From positions 3,224,001-3,288,000 of the forward strand of contig JAVTLE010000014.1 in NCBI GenBank assembly GCA_033439295.1: a DNA stretch of 64,000 bases. The letters run 5' to 3'. Origin of the DNA: Deuterostichococcus epilithicus (taxonomy: Eukaryota; Chlorophyta; Trebouxiophyceae; Prasiolales; Stichococcaceae). Below the pieces are notes generated by a model. That model had not been told where the DNA came from. It saw only the letters and a program-made list of their open reading frames with translations, and searched no databases. Positions 46,166 through 57,812 of the stretch are shown here, piece after piece. Every line of letters begins with the position of its first letter. The stretch's first letter is position 1. Made by a program: the position numbers and the translations under genes.

Positions 46166-49100
46166 TCAGATGGCTATGCCAGACAGCGCGGAGGTGCGGG
46201 CGGCCGCCTCCTTGGCCAGACCCGTCAGCACCTCGCGCTGGCTACGCACCAGCGCCTGAAGCACATCGCGCGCCTGCAGCCGCGGCTCCCAGCCCCACAG
46301 CGCCGCCGCCGTGGGGCCGTCGTGCGGCTCCCCCGGCCGCATGCCCGCCAGCTCTGCGACGGCCGCCACCTGCAGTGCGGCGGGCTCGCTTTCAGGCTGG
46401 CGGACCGCTGCCATGTCTATCAGTACCTTCATCGAACCCTTCTTCTTAGTAGATCGCGTTCAGCTTCCGATCAATTCACTGCCATGTTGCCAGCTCCCGG
46501 TGAGCACTTGGCGGACGGGCGGACTCTGCAGCTGTCGAGAACACCTGCTCGCGCACGGGCTGCGCCAGGCGCTCGCGCACGACCGCCTCCAGTGACGCCA
46601 GAGCGCCGACGGCGGTGTCCCTGAACGCCGCCAGCTGCGCGCTGACGTCGGCGACGGCGGTGGCGCCGGCAACGTCGCCGCCATTTGTGGCAGCAGCGGC
46701 CTCTTGTGGTTCTGCCATCGCTGCCGCGGCCGCCGCCTTCTTGGCGCTCCTCTTGGCAGCCTTCTTGCCCGCCGCTTTGGCGCGAGCCGCCCACCCCTGA
46801 CAGTCCACATCTGGGGCTCGGGTGCTGTATGTGAGGGTGGACTCGGCTCTGGGAAGCTTTCGGCAGCCCTCCCGAGAGAAGCCCTTCGCATTGATCTTGC
46901 TTGTGCATCTGTGCTTCAGCCAGAGATGAAAACCCTGCAAGGAGAAGCCATGCCCGCATGGCGGTGTGGCAGGCGGCGGGCTCAGCACACCTGCAGCGCC
47001 AGCTTGAGCCACACCGCCTCCTCCCACACCAGGCTGGTGGCTGCGCACAGCGCGCCGCCGTCCGCCAGCTCCCCCGCGGCAGGTCCCAGCCGCTGGCCCA
47101 GCGCCTCGCACGCTGCGCAGAGCGCCGCCTGCGCAGGACATCATCAGTAATTCATGTTCATATATCGCGGCCGAGTGCACATCGAAGCCAGCTGCTCCGC
47201 TGTGGTTGTTTGCAGCAGCAGTGCTCATGTGTCTGGGCAGAGGCTGCAACGACTGTTGAAAAAGCTCGGTGCAGCCCGACGGTGGTACGAATTTGCAATG
47301 CGACACGTGTCGCACTCCAGGCAGGCACCTGCAGCGCCGCCAGCCGGGCGGGGAACTGCTGCGCGGCCTCCGCCCTGCGGGCCGCGGCGGCCTTGGGCGT
47401 CTCCGCCCTATCGCCGTCCGAGGGCGCCTCCCCATGCAGCCGCCTTGCCGCGTCGTCCGCCGCGAAGATCGCCACGTCCAGCAGCCCCAGCAGCCGCAGC
47501 AGCGGCGCCCGCTGCACACCGGCGCCGCCGCCGCCGCTCGTGGCCACGCCTGTCCCTTCGGCTGTGCTGCTGCCGCCACCCTCTTCGGCCACGGCGCCGG
47601 GCCCGCCCGGGCCCGCCTGCCTGCCGGCGAAGGCAGCGGCGACGGCGGCGTGCACGCCNTCCGGCTGCACGTCGTGCAGCGCCGCCAGCTGGCGCACGGC
47701 GTTGAGCACGTGCTCGCCGCCCGCGGTGGCCGCCGACGCCTGCCCGGAGATGGCGGCCGCCACCAGGTTGGGCAGCAGCTGCCGGCCGCGCAGGGAGGCC
47801 AGCTGCGCCGCCCGCAGCGGCGCCGCCGCCGGCGCCTCCGCCGCCCTGGTGACCCGCCACCAGGGGCGCCGCACGGCGGCCGAGCCCGGGGTGCCATCGG
47901 TGGGTCGGGCCGCAGGCTGGTCGTCCGCGGGTGCTGTGGCTGCAGCGGCGCCCACCGCGCCAGCGGCGCCGCCCGCATGGTGGCGGTCCCACCAGTCGGC
48001 GAGTGCGAGGCGCGGCTGCGCGCCGCAGGGCGGCAGCCACACCGGCCGCAGCGACAGGTCCTCGTTGAAGCGCATGCCCTGCGCACGCGCATCATGGACT
48101 CGTCGTGCAGATGACGCACAACTATCGAGTCCAGGTCAACATTATGGTGCCAGGGAGGGAGGGGTTGACTGTGAAACGTTAGCGGCAGGCGACACCAGTC
48201 TCATCATCACCAGCAGGGCAAGTCACAACGAATTACCGTTCCAGCGTCGGAGTCTGCGTGCTGCGCCATGGCGCCCACAGCTGACAGCGCCGCCAGCTGC
48301 GCGCCGGTCAGCGTGGCGGACAGCGCCGCATTTGAGACCGCGCCGCGCAGCTTCATCAGCGCTGCCTCCGCCGCAGCCACCGCCCGCGCGTGGCTCTTGC
48401 CGAGTCGCTGCCCAAACGCCACAAACTCCAGCACCTTCGGGTTAGGGCAACGAGACACAATGAGTCTCGTCTCCATCGAGTCAGGTGCAGATCAGATCAA
48501 CGTAGTCAACGACTCGCCATCTCACCAAGAACCCCTCAGCCTAGCAGGCGCCTGCTGTCACAGGTCATGACACGAGCCCCGCAAACTCAATCAGCTGGCA
48601 CACGGCCGCACCTTCGTGTAGGTGCCGGCCTCGTGCGCCGCGAAGATGGACTCGCCGGCGTCGCGCTCGTGGTGGTCGTGCAGGTCTGTTGTCGCCTCCA
48701 GCAGCGCCGCGGCTCGCTCCGTGGCGCCCAGCCCCAGCACCGCCGGAAGCAGAATGTGGCCTGCGGCGACGGCGGGAGGTACTTGGCGCCTAAAGCACCT
48801 TCCAGCCTTGCAGCGCTGCAGCTTGAAGCGTGTCTCGACAACAGGGCCTGCTGTTGCCGACCAGGCTGCCGCTGCGGCAAGCCGCCTTGAACTTCCGGCC
48901 AGACGACAAGCCACACTCGTGCAGCCAGATTTGAAACCGGACACACCAGAGATGGTGTCGTGCTGGATGTGCTTGATGGACAGTGCCTTGAAGGCCGCGG
49001 CGGCGGGGTTGGGCGCGCCCAGGAGGCCGTAAAGCGCCGTCGCCCGCAGACGCATGGGCGCCGCCACTGTGCGCCGCCGGCAGCCCGCCTCCAGCACCAG

Positions 49101-52100
49101 CACCGCCTGGGGCGGAGTGGATCCAGGGTTTGGTCGGCGTGCGGCTCCAGGCGGGCTCGGTCCAGCGGGCAGCAGAGTGGAGAGACAGGTCTGGCCATCA
49201 TCAAAGACCGTGCTGGCCCGAGGGGCAGGAGGCAAGTCCCATGCTGAAGCAGTGCGGGGGGCGGCGCGACCCGACCATCAGGAATGGAGCCCGTGGCGTC
49301 TTGGCTGCTGCAGGATGTTACGCCCAGTAGCTGATGCGCCATGCAGCCAGTGTAAGGCTGCCCAACCCGCATTTTCGAGCCATGCAAGTGGCAGTTCGGC
49401 GTGCAGAGCTTCGCGGCCGCCGCAGCCTGGCACACCTGCAGCATCGCGCGCAGAGTGGCGTCGCGGCCGGCCCCCGTCGCCCGCGGCGCCAGCAGCGCAT
49501 CGGCCGCCAGGCCCACCAGCTCGTCGCCTGGGCCCCGGTCCCGCTGGTCCAGCCCCTCGGACNGCGGCGCCGCGTCGGCGTACGCCGCCAGCAGCCGCCC
49601 GGCGTGCGCCTCTGCCGCGCCGGCGTCCGCGAAGGCCGGCAGCCCCAGGTCCTGCTCGATCTGTTGTCGGGGAGATGAAGCTTGCGGTGAGGACGGGCAG
49701 CCGGAGCATGTTGCACCTGCAATGTCCCTATGTCTTGCAGCCAACGTTTGAACGGCAGCAGGTTCAAAGCTGGTGGTGTCCTGTCGCCTGATGCAGGAGT
49801 TCAGGGTCCTGCAGCTATAACATGCCTGCCGGGCGGCCACGCGTCGGCGCAGGAAGGCGGCGGGGTCGCTGCCAGCCTCGGGTTCGCCAGCCCGCCTGTT
49901 GCACTCCGCGTGCAGCTGCGCCGCCAGCCACTCGCAGCTGTCGTCCCCCACCGCCGTCGAGTAGGTCCTGCGCACCGCCCAGGAGGCCCGCATCACCACG
50001 AGGCTGCTGAAGTTGTCGTGTTAAAAGAAACTCACGTGTGAGCGGCGGGGGACGGTCAGCAGAGCAGGAAATGAGGAACTGGACGACCTGATGACGACCC
50101 TGCTTCAGGCGGTGCGCCGCATGCATACAAAGTAGCTGCCTTGGGTTGGCACTTCGTCTAGGCCCCAGCCTCTTGAGAGCTTGCCTGCTTGTCTTGGTGT
50201 TCCGCCGTGTGAGCCCACCTCAGGTCTGTGGCGCAGCTGCTAGTCGCGCCTAGACGCACGTACGCGTCCCGGATCGCACACGCCAGCGGCCGCGTGCCAG
50301 TGGCGGCGGCGTCACCGTCAACCCTGCCCGCCGCCGCGGCCAGGCGCNGGCGCCGACGCTGCAGCTCGGCGCTCGCCAGCACCGGGCCGCGCAGGCTGGC
50401 GGATTCCCCGCGGCCGGCGAGACCCGCCACCAGCGCTGCCGCCTCCTCAAGGATCGTCTGCAGAGAGGTGCCGCCTCAGCCGACGCAGGACTCGTGATGA
50501 AGGCAGGCAGCACTGATGACACAGCACAGTGGAAGCTGAAGGGCAAGCTGAAGCGCACACTGCATTAGTAAGGCCTCGGTAAACTGCAGCGAAATTGCAA
50601 AGCCAGATCGAAGGCGCACCTCCGCGTCTGCTGGGTCCACGCCGCCGTCGCTGTTGACAGCCAGCGCCGCCACGCCGTCTGCCAGCTGCACGGCTGCCCC
50701 GGAAGGCTTGGACCGCGCGGCGGCCGGCGCGGCGGAGGCCGGCAGACGGCAGTCCAGGTACGCCTGCAGCGCCGCCCAGTCGTCCGGAGTCTCGTTCAGC
50801 GCCTCCCGGTACAGCGCAGCCGCTTCCTGCAGCTTGCTTGCTTCCACCTGCATGGGGTTGGCGTGGAGCAGTTTGCGATGCAGCAGCAGCAGCTGTGCAA
50901 CCCGCATGCATGCGCCACATGAGTGCGCCAGGAGAGCCAGCACGGCAGCACTCGCATGCTGCCGGACAGCCTGCATCACACGAGCGCATCTCACTTCACG
51001 CCTGCACCGCGGACCATATACGGCCTCGACGGGGCTCTCACCAGGAGCGAGGCGTGCAGGCGGCGCTGGTCGCTGGGCAGGGGGATGACGCTTTTCCCAG
51101 GGTCCACCACCAGGTCAGCCGCCTGTGGGACGCGGCCCTGCTGCCGCAACACCTCCACGTGCAGCAGCAGCGCCTCCGGTGAGTAGCCGCCGCCGGCGGC
51201 GCCGGCGGCCTGCCGCCGCGCGAGCGTGTCCGCCAGCTGCAGCAGCTGCGCCGGCGCCATCGCGGCCGGCTGGCCTGCAGCATGCCGCACGCTGTCAGCA
51301 CGCCGAATGGGCTCGCCGAAGGTCGTGTGTGAATGAGATGCATCCAGCAGGCAGTGTCGTGGTCCGACAGCTCTGAGAGGAACCCAGGCTGCTGCAGCTC
51401 TGGTGCTGGCGCCGTCGTCCTCAGTCGCCTGCATGCTGCCACCTGCTTTGCACACAGGGCAGCGACAGGATTGCGAACACGTACCTGCGGCGGCTGCGCG
51501 CGCCTGCAGCAGCAGGCTGGTGACCGCCCACCACATGTAGCGCTCGCTGCCCTGCCGCCCGCCGGCGCCCTTGGCCAGCTTCATCGCCACCTGCTGCTGC
51601 TTCACCAGATCCGCCTCCCTGCGTGGCGAGGGCCGAAGGAGTCGAGCCAGGTCGCGTGCTGCTCATCGGAACCATCGACCGGGCCCATGCCTTCTTCAGC
51701 AGGCCTGCACAAGCTCCCGCAGGTACGACAGCCGCGTATGCTAAACCCAAAAAGCCAATGTGCACCTGACATGGGCGGCAAAGACGCCCTCCAGGAGCGC
51801 GGGGTTGTCGGTCGCGGCGGCGGCGGCGGCCTGGTACATGGCAGTCACCTCGGCGGTGCGCCCCGCGCGCCCGTACACCAGCCGCAGCGTGTGCAGCACG
51901 TGCTCGTCCGTCGGGACCTCCTTCCGCACCTCATCGCACAGCTGCGCGAGTGCAGGCGTCGGCGTCGGTGGGATCGAGTGCATGTTGTGGAGCTGGTCCA
52001 GCTACTGTGCTGCAATGGAGAGTTGCCTCCAGCAGACCACAGAAGCTGGCAGCCAGCCGCCAACAGGTCAAAGCTCGGAGAATCTCGCGTGCATGCGTCG

Positions 52101-52431
52101 TCGTGCATGCATGCGCCCGACGGCAGCCCACCGTGAGGCCCTCCTGCGCACGGCCGCCGCGGTCCAGTGCGTGCGCCTTGAGGGCCCGCAGCAGCTGGTT
52201 GCCTCGGTACTTCGACAACGCTGACGTGACCAGCTTGAGAGCGCCCTGCGGAGTGCGGATGCGTGTTCATCAGAGCATGGCCGCGTGTCCGCCGGCGAGC
52301 GGTGTGTCATGGCGACGCGCAGGAGGCCAGCAGGCGGGCAGCAGCCCTGCCTTATGGTTGCCGACTTCGATCGCCTCATAGATCGGCCGCAGCTTGCGGT
52401 CGAAGGCGTCCATGTCGGCCGGCTGAGCCAT
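46166..52431 (-). CDS. NAA25: NAA25/MDM20, auxiliary subunit of N-terminal acetyltransferase B
   Basis: NAA25 anchors NAA20 to the ribosome, where NatB acetylates Met-Asp/Glu/Asn/Gln N-termini. Sixteen minus-strand exons close in phase: 52431-52351, 52245-52132, 51941-51766, 51618-51485, 51274-51042, 50847-50620, 50457-50219, 50006-49826, 49660-49436, 49106-48947, 48760-48612, 48434-48237, 48078-47329, 47128-46991, 46796-46545, 46369-46166. The product is 1153 aa; the family runs about 970-1070. Signatures: LRPIYEAIEVGNHK start, LRLVYGRAGRTAEV, LVKQQQVAMKLA, ERYMWWAVTSLLLQARA, EALNETPDDWAAL, FKALSIKHIQHDTISG, ERDAGESIFAAHEAGTYTK, VLEFVAFGQRLGKSH, MRFNEDLSLRPVW. TPR-like helices run throughout. 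The extra length comes from low-complexity inserts in exon 13 and a Lys/Ala-rich insert in exon 15. Donors of exons 1 and 8 are GC. Ambiguous bases lie at 47659, 49563 and 50348. Confidence 0.92.
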
Positions 52432-52487
52432 CTATGGCGCAGTGCGCTTTGTCACCACTGAAGCGGCGGCGCACACAGGGGACGCGA

Positions 52488-52510
52488 TCGCAGAACCGTC
52501 GGTTCTGCGA
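52488..52510. promoter_or_regulatory. Perfect 10-bp-arm inverted repeat upstream of NAA25
   Basis: tcgcagaacc and ggttctgcga flank a 3-nt centre (gtc). The palindrome lies 57 bp upstream of the NAA25 start codon. It could be a dimeric factor site or a 5'UTR hairpin. The role is inference. Confidence 0.45.
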
Positions 52511-52874
52511 CGGCTTGCTGCAACAACTTGGTGTTTCTTTGACAGACAGTCAGTGTGCAGGAAGTACGGCTGGTCACGTGCAGTGCAGTCGCTGTTCTCC
52601 ACACGATGCAAAGATGCTGGTGCTGCAATCCCGTCGGCAGCAGGACTCCGACGACATGCAGACCTTCTGCAACTGACCTTACGTATTGGAGTGTCTCAGT
52701 AGCGTTGCAACCATACAAGCAATGCAAACAGCCGAGTGGGCCGGCAAGCGAAGTTTTGTTCATGCAGTCAATTGCCCGCCCTGCAGCAAAGCTGCCCACT
52801 CATCGAGCAACCAGTTGCACTGCAGGGCCGCAGCTCCGCTGCTTCCACTTCACGGCATTGCGTTCCCAGGCTCA

Positions 52875-53060
52875 GCGAAGCATGATCGATGTAGTATGGG
52901 GGCAGCAATAAAGCTGAAGTAGCGAGGGTGCGGCGGCGAGTGGCGGAGCGCTGCAGGAGAGCAAAGCCGCAAGACTGCGTGTCCATGCCGGGTCGCTGTG
53001 TGTGTGCGCAAGGGTTCATCATGCAGACCGTTGGCCATGAGCAACAGCCATGCATGTTGC
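52875..53060 (+). repeat. Duplicated segment D, copy 1
   Basis: This block is similar to 58755-58945. Both contain cagcgaagca, then gcgagggtgcg(g/a)cggc(g/a)ag, cggatcgctg-like pieces, gtcgctgtgtg/gtcgttgcgtg, and end in (a)ccatga(g/a)caacagccatgcat. Order and spacing are conserved. Copy 1 directly precedes the tRNA-Glu satellite. Confidence 0.7.
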
Positions 53061-53304
53061 TCCGCTGCCGCTGCAGCCAAACCGCCGTGAACTCTGTGTG
53101 TTCCGGTAACTGCGATGCAGCGGCACTGCCAGCCAGATGCACAGCAACCTGCCTGCCTGCTCCTCTCGTTTCCAACAGAAACAATACCTCCAATTTCCCA
53201 GACGAGATGATCAAACCAAAAGGCTGCCTTGCAACGGGGAAGGCACTGAAAAGGCTGGCTCCGCCGAAGGCGATCACAGTGAAGTTTGAAACACTCCTCC
53301 GTCA

Positions 53305-56300
53305 CGGGGAATCGAACAGCAGGGCGGCGGCGGCGGGCGGCAGGGGCGCCGTCCAGGCGCAGAGCAAAGCCACACCGTCACGGGGAATCGAACGGCAGGG
53401 CGGCGGCGGCGGGCGGCAGGGGGCGGCCAGGCGCAGTGCAAAACCACTCCGTCACGGGGAATCGAACGGCAGGGCGGCGGCGGCGGGCGGCGGGGGGCGG
53501 CCAGGCGCAGTGCAAAACCNCTCCGTCACGGGGAATCGAGCAGCAGGGCGGCGGCGNGCGGGCGGCAGGGGGGGGCCAGGCGCAGTGCAAAACCACTCCG
53601 TCACGGGGAATCGAACGGCAGGGCGGCGGCGGCGGCGCAAAAGTGTTGTGCCGCCTCGCAACCGGGAATCGAACAGCAGGGCGGCGGCGGCGGCGGCGCA
53701 AAAGTGTTGTGCCGCCTCGCAACCGGGAATCGAACAGCAGGGCGGCGGCGGCGGCGCAAAAGTGTTGTGCCGCCTCGCAACCGGGAATCGAACAGCAGGG
53801 CGGCGGCGGCGGCGCAAAAGTGTTGTGCCGCCTCGCAACCGGGAATCGAACAGCAGGGCGGCGGCGGCGGCGGTGCAAAAGTGTTGTGCCGCCTCGCAAC
53901 CAGGAATCGAACAGCAGGGCGGCGGCGGCGGCGCAAAAGTGTTGTGCCGCCTCGCAACCGGGAATCGAACAGCAGGGCGGCGGCGGCGGCGCAAAAGTGT
54001 TGTGCCGCAAATGTGTTGTGCCGCCTCGCAACCGGGAATCGAACAGCAGGGCGGCGGCGGCGGCGCAAAGTGTTGTGCCGCAAATGTGTTGTGCCGCCTC
54101 GCAACCGGGAATCGAACAGCAGGGCGGCGGCGGCGGCGCAAAAGTGTTGTGCCGCCTCGCAACCGGGAATCGAACAGCAGGGCGGCGGCGGCGGCGGCGC
54201 AAAAGTGTTGTGCCGCCTCGCAACCGGGAATCGAACAGCAGGGCGGCGGCGGCGGCGCAAAAGTGTTGTGCCGCAAATGTGTTGTGCCGCCTCGCAACCG
54301 GGAATCGAACAGCAGGGCGGCGGCGGCGGCGCAAAAGTGTTGTGCCGCAAATGTGTTGTGCCGCCTCGCAACCGGGAATCGAACAGCAGGGCGGCGGCGG
54401 CGGCGCAAATGTGTTGTGCGGCGTCGCANCNGGGAATCGAACAGCAGGGCGGCGGCGGCGGGATCAAAAGTGTTGTGCCGCCTCGCAACCAGGAATCAAA
54501 CAGCAGGGCGGCGGCGGCGGCGCAAAAGTGTTGTGCCGCCTCGCAACCGGGAATCGAACAGCAGGGCGGCGGCGGCGGCGCAAAAGTGTTGTGCCGCAAA
54601 TGTGTTGTGCCGCCTCGCAACCGGGAATCGAACAGCAGGGCGGCGGCGGCGGCGCAAAAGTGTTGTGCCGCAAATGTGTTGTGCCGCCTCGCAACCGGGA
54701 ATCGAACAGCAGGGCGGCGGCGGCGGCGCAAAAGTGTTGTGCCGCAAATGTGTTGTGCCGCCTCGCAACCGGGAATCGAACAGCAGGGCGGCGGCGGCGG
54801 CGGCGCAAAAGTGTTGTGCCGCCTCGCAACCGGGAATCGAACAGCAGGGCGGCGGCGGCGGCGCAAAAGTGTTGTGCCGCCTCGCAACCGGGAATCGAAC
54901 AGCAGGGCGGCGGCGGCGGCGGTGCAAAAGTGTTGTGCCGCCTCGCAACCAGGAATCGAACAGCAGGGCGGCGGCGGCGGCGCAAAAGTGTTGTGCCGCC
55001 TCGCAACCGGGAATCGAACAGCAGGGCGGCGGCGGCGGCGCAAAAGTGTTGTGCCGCAAATGTGTTGTGCCGCCTCGCAACCGGGAATCGAACAGCAGGG
55101 CGGCGGCGGCGGCGCAAAGTGTTGTGCCGCAAATGTGTTGTGCCGCCTCGCAACCGGGAATCGAACAGCAGGGCGGCGGCGGCGGCGCAAAAGTGTTGTG
55201 CCGCCTCGCAACCGGAATCGAACAGCAGGGCGGCGGCGGCGGCGGTGCAAAAGTGTTGTGCCGCCTCGCAACCAGGAATCGAACAGCAGGGCGGCGGCGG
55301 CGGCGCAAAAGTGTTGTGCCGCCTCGCAACCGGGAATCGAACAGCAGGGCGGCGGCGGCGCAAAAGTGTTGTGCCGCAAATGTGTTGTGCCGCCTCGCAA
55401 CCGGGAATCGAACAGCAGGGCGGCGGCGGCGGCGCAAAAGTGTTGTGCCGCAAATGTGTTGTGCCGCCTCGCAACCGGGAATCGAACAGCAGGGCGGCGG
55501 CGGCGGCGCAAAAGTGTTGTGCCGCCTCGCAACCGGGAATCGAACAGCAGGGCGGCGGCGGCGGCGGTGCAAAAGTGTTGTGCCGCCTCGCAACCAGGAA
55601 TCGAACAGCAGGGCGGCGGCGGCGGCGCAAAAGTGTTGTGCCGCCTCGCAACCGGGAATCGAACAGCAGGGCGGCGGCGGCGGCGCAAAAGTGTTGTGCC
55701 GCAAATGTGTTGTGCCGCCTCGCAACCGGGAATCGAACAGCAGGGCGGCGGCGGCGGCGCAAAAGTGTTGTGCCGCAAATGTGTTGTGCCGCCTCGCAAC
55801 CGGGAATCGAACAGCAGGGCGGCGGCGGCGGCGCAAAAGTGTTGTGCCGCAAATGTGTTGTGCCGCCTCGCAACCGGGAATCGAACAGCAGGGCGGCGGC
55901 GGCGGCGCAAAAGTGTTGTGCCGCCTCGCAACCGGGAATCGAACAGCAGGGCGGCGGCGGCGGCGGTGCATAAGTGTTGTGCCGCCTCGCAACCAGGAAT
56001 CGAACAGCAGGGCGGCGGCGGCGGCGCAAAAGTGTTGTGCCGCCTCGCAACCGGGAATCGAACAGCAGGGCGGCGGCGGCGGCGCAAAAGTGTTGTGCCG
56101 CCTCGCAACCGGGAATCGAACAGCAGGGCGGCGGCGGCGGCGCAAAAGTGTTGTGCCGCAAATGTGTTGTGCCGCCTCGCAACCGGGAATCGAACAGCAG
56201 GGCGGCGGCGGCGGCGCAAAAGTGTTGTGCCGCAAATGTGTTGTGCCGCCTCGCAACCGGGAATCGAACAGCAGGGCGGCGGCGGCGGCGCAAAAGTGTT

Positions 56301-57812
56301 GTGCCGCCTCGCAACCGGGAATCGAACAGCAGGGCGGCGGCGGCGGCGGTGCAAAAGTGTTGTGCCGCCTCGCAACCAGGAATCGAACAGCAGGGCGGCG
56401 GCGGCGGCGCAATAGTGTTGTGCCGCCTCGCAACCGGGAATCGAACAGCAGGGCGGCGGCGGCGGCGCAAAAGTGTTGTGCCGCAAATGTGTTGTGCCGC
56501 CTCGCAACCGGGAATCGAACAGCAGGGCGGCGGCGGCGGCGCAAAAGTGTTGTGCCGCAAATGTGTTGTGCCGCCTCGCAACCGGGAATCGAACAGCAGG
56601 GCGGCGGCGGCGGCGCATAAGTGTTGTGCCGCCTCGCAACCGGGAATCGAACAGCAGGGCGGCGGCGGCGGCGGCGCAAAAGTGTTGTGCCGCCTCGCAA
56701 CCAGGAATCGAACAGCAGGGCGGCGGCGGCGGCGCAAAAGTGTTGTGCCGCCTCGCAACCGGGAATCGAACAGCAGGGCGGCGGCGGCGGCGCAAAGTGT
56801 TGTGCCGCAAATGTGTTGTGCCGCCTCGCAACCGGGAATCGAACAGCAGGGCGGCGGCGGCGGCGCAAAAGTGTTGTGCCGCAAATGTGTTGTGCCGCCT
56901 CGCAACCGGGAATCGAACAGCAGGGCGGCGGCGGCGGCGCAAAAGTGTTGTGCCGCAAATGTGTTGTGCCGCCTCGCAACCGGGAATCGAACAGCAGGGC
57001 GGCGGCGGCGGCGCAAAAGTGTTGTGCCGCCTCGCAACCGGGAATCGAACAGCAGGGCGGCGGCGGCGGCGGTGCAAAAGTGTTGTGCCGCCTCGCAACC
57101 AGGAATCGAACAGCAGGGCGGCGGCGGCGGCGCAAAAGTGTTGTGCCGCCTCGCAACCGGGAATCGAACAGCAGGGCGGCGGCGGCGGCGCAAAAGTGTT
57201 GTGCCGCCTCGCAACCGGGAATCGAACAGCAGGGCGGCGGCGGCGGCGCAAAAGTGTTGTGCCGCAAATGTGTTGTGCCGCCTCGCAACCGGGAATCGAA
57301 CAGCAGGGCGGCGGCGGCGGCGCAAAAGTGTTGTGCCGCAAATGTGTTGTGCCGCCTCGCAACCGGGAATCGAACAGCAGGGCGGCGGCGGCGGCGCAAA
57401 AGTGTTGTGCCGCAAATGTGTTGTGCCGCCTCGCAACCGGGAATCGAACAGCAGGGCGGCGGCGGCGGCGCAAAAGTGTTGTGCCGCCTCGCAACCGGGA
57501 ATCGAACAGCAGGGCGGCGGCGGCGGCGGTGCAAAAGTGTTGTGCCGCCTCGCAACCAGGAATCGAACAGCAGGGCGGCGGCGGCGGCGCAAAAGTGTTG
57601 TGCCGCCTCGCAACCGGGAATCGAACAGCAGGGCGGCGGCGGCGGCGCAAAAGTGTTGTGCCGCAAATGTGTTGTGCCGCCTCGCAACCGGGAATCGAAC
57701 AGCAGGGCGGCGGCGGCGGCGCAAAAGTGTTGTGCCGCAAATGTGTTGTGCCGCCTCGCAACCGGGAATCGAACAGCAGGGCGGCGGCGGCGGCGCAAAA
57801 GTGTTGTGCCGC
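53305..57812 (-). repeat. tRNA-Glu-derived satellite, about 69 units of 58 or 74 bp
   Basis: Read on the minus strand, each unit carries gttcgattcccggttgcga, identical to the T-arm plus 3' acceptor strand of the tRNA-Glu gene at 57813-57885. Next comes a trailer (ggcggcacaacacttttgcg) and a (GCC)n tract of about 4-6 triplets. The basic unit is 58 bp; a 74-bp form carries an extra 16-bp piece (gtgttgtgccgcaaat). The B-box consensus GWTCRANNC is intact in almost every unit, and so is a TTTT run. The leftmost five units (53305-53640) are a different subfamily (gaatcgaac preceded by cgtcacgg) that matches the second tRNA-Glu gene. No unit holds a 5' tRNA half, A-box or anticodon. Ambiguous bases lie at 53520, 53557, 54429 and 54431. 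Confidence 0.93.

Larger units (their letters stand above)
52432..53304. other. NAA25 upstream region and left flank of the satellite
   Basis: No exon is supported. A perfect palindrome lies at 52488-52510. From about 52875 the sequence belongs to a duplicated segment (see 52875-53060). From 53230 it runs into the repeat array. Confidence 0.5.

Noticed and set aside
46901-48445. Long plus-strand frames antisense to NAA25
   Set aside because: The minus-strand exons close in phase and carry NAA25 signatures. The plus frames are compositional.
53305-57812. CRISPR array
   Set aside because: Repeats have no unique spacers. Every unit is nearly identical throughout, the context is eukaryotic, and the constant part is a tRNA tail.
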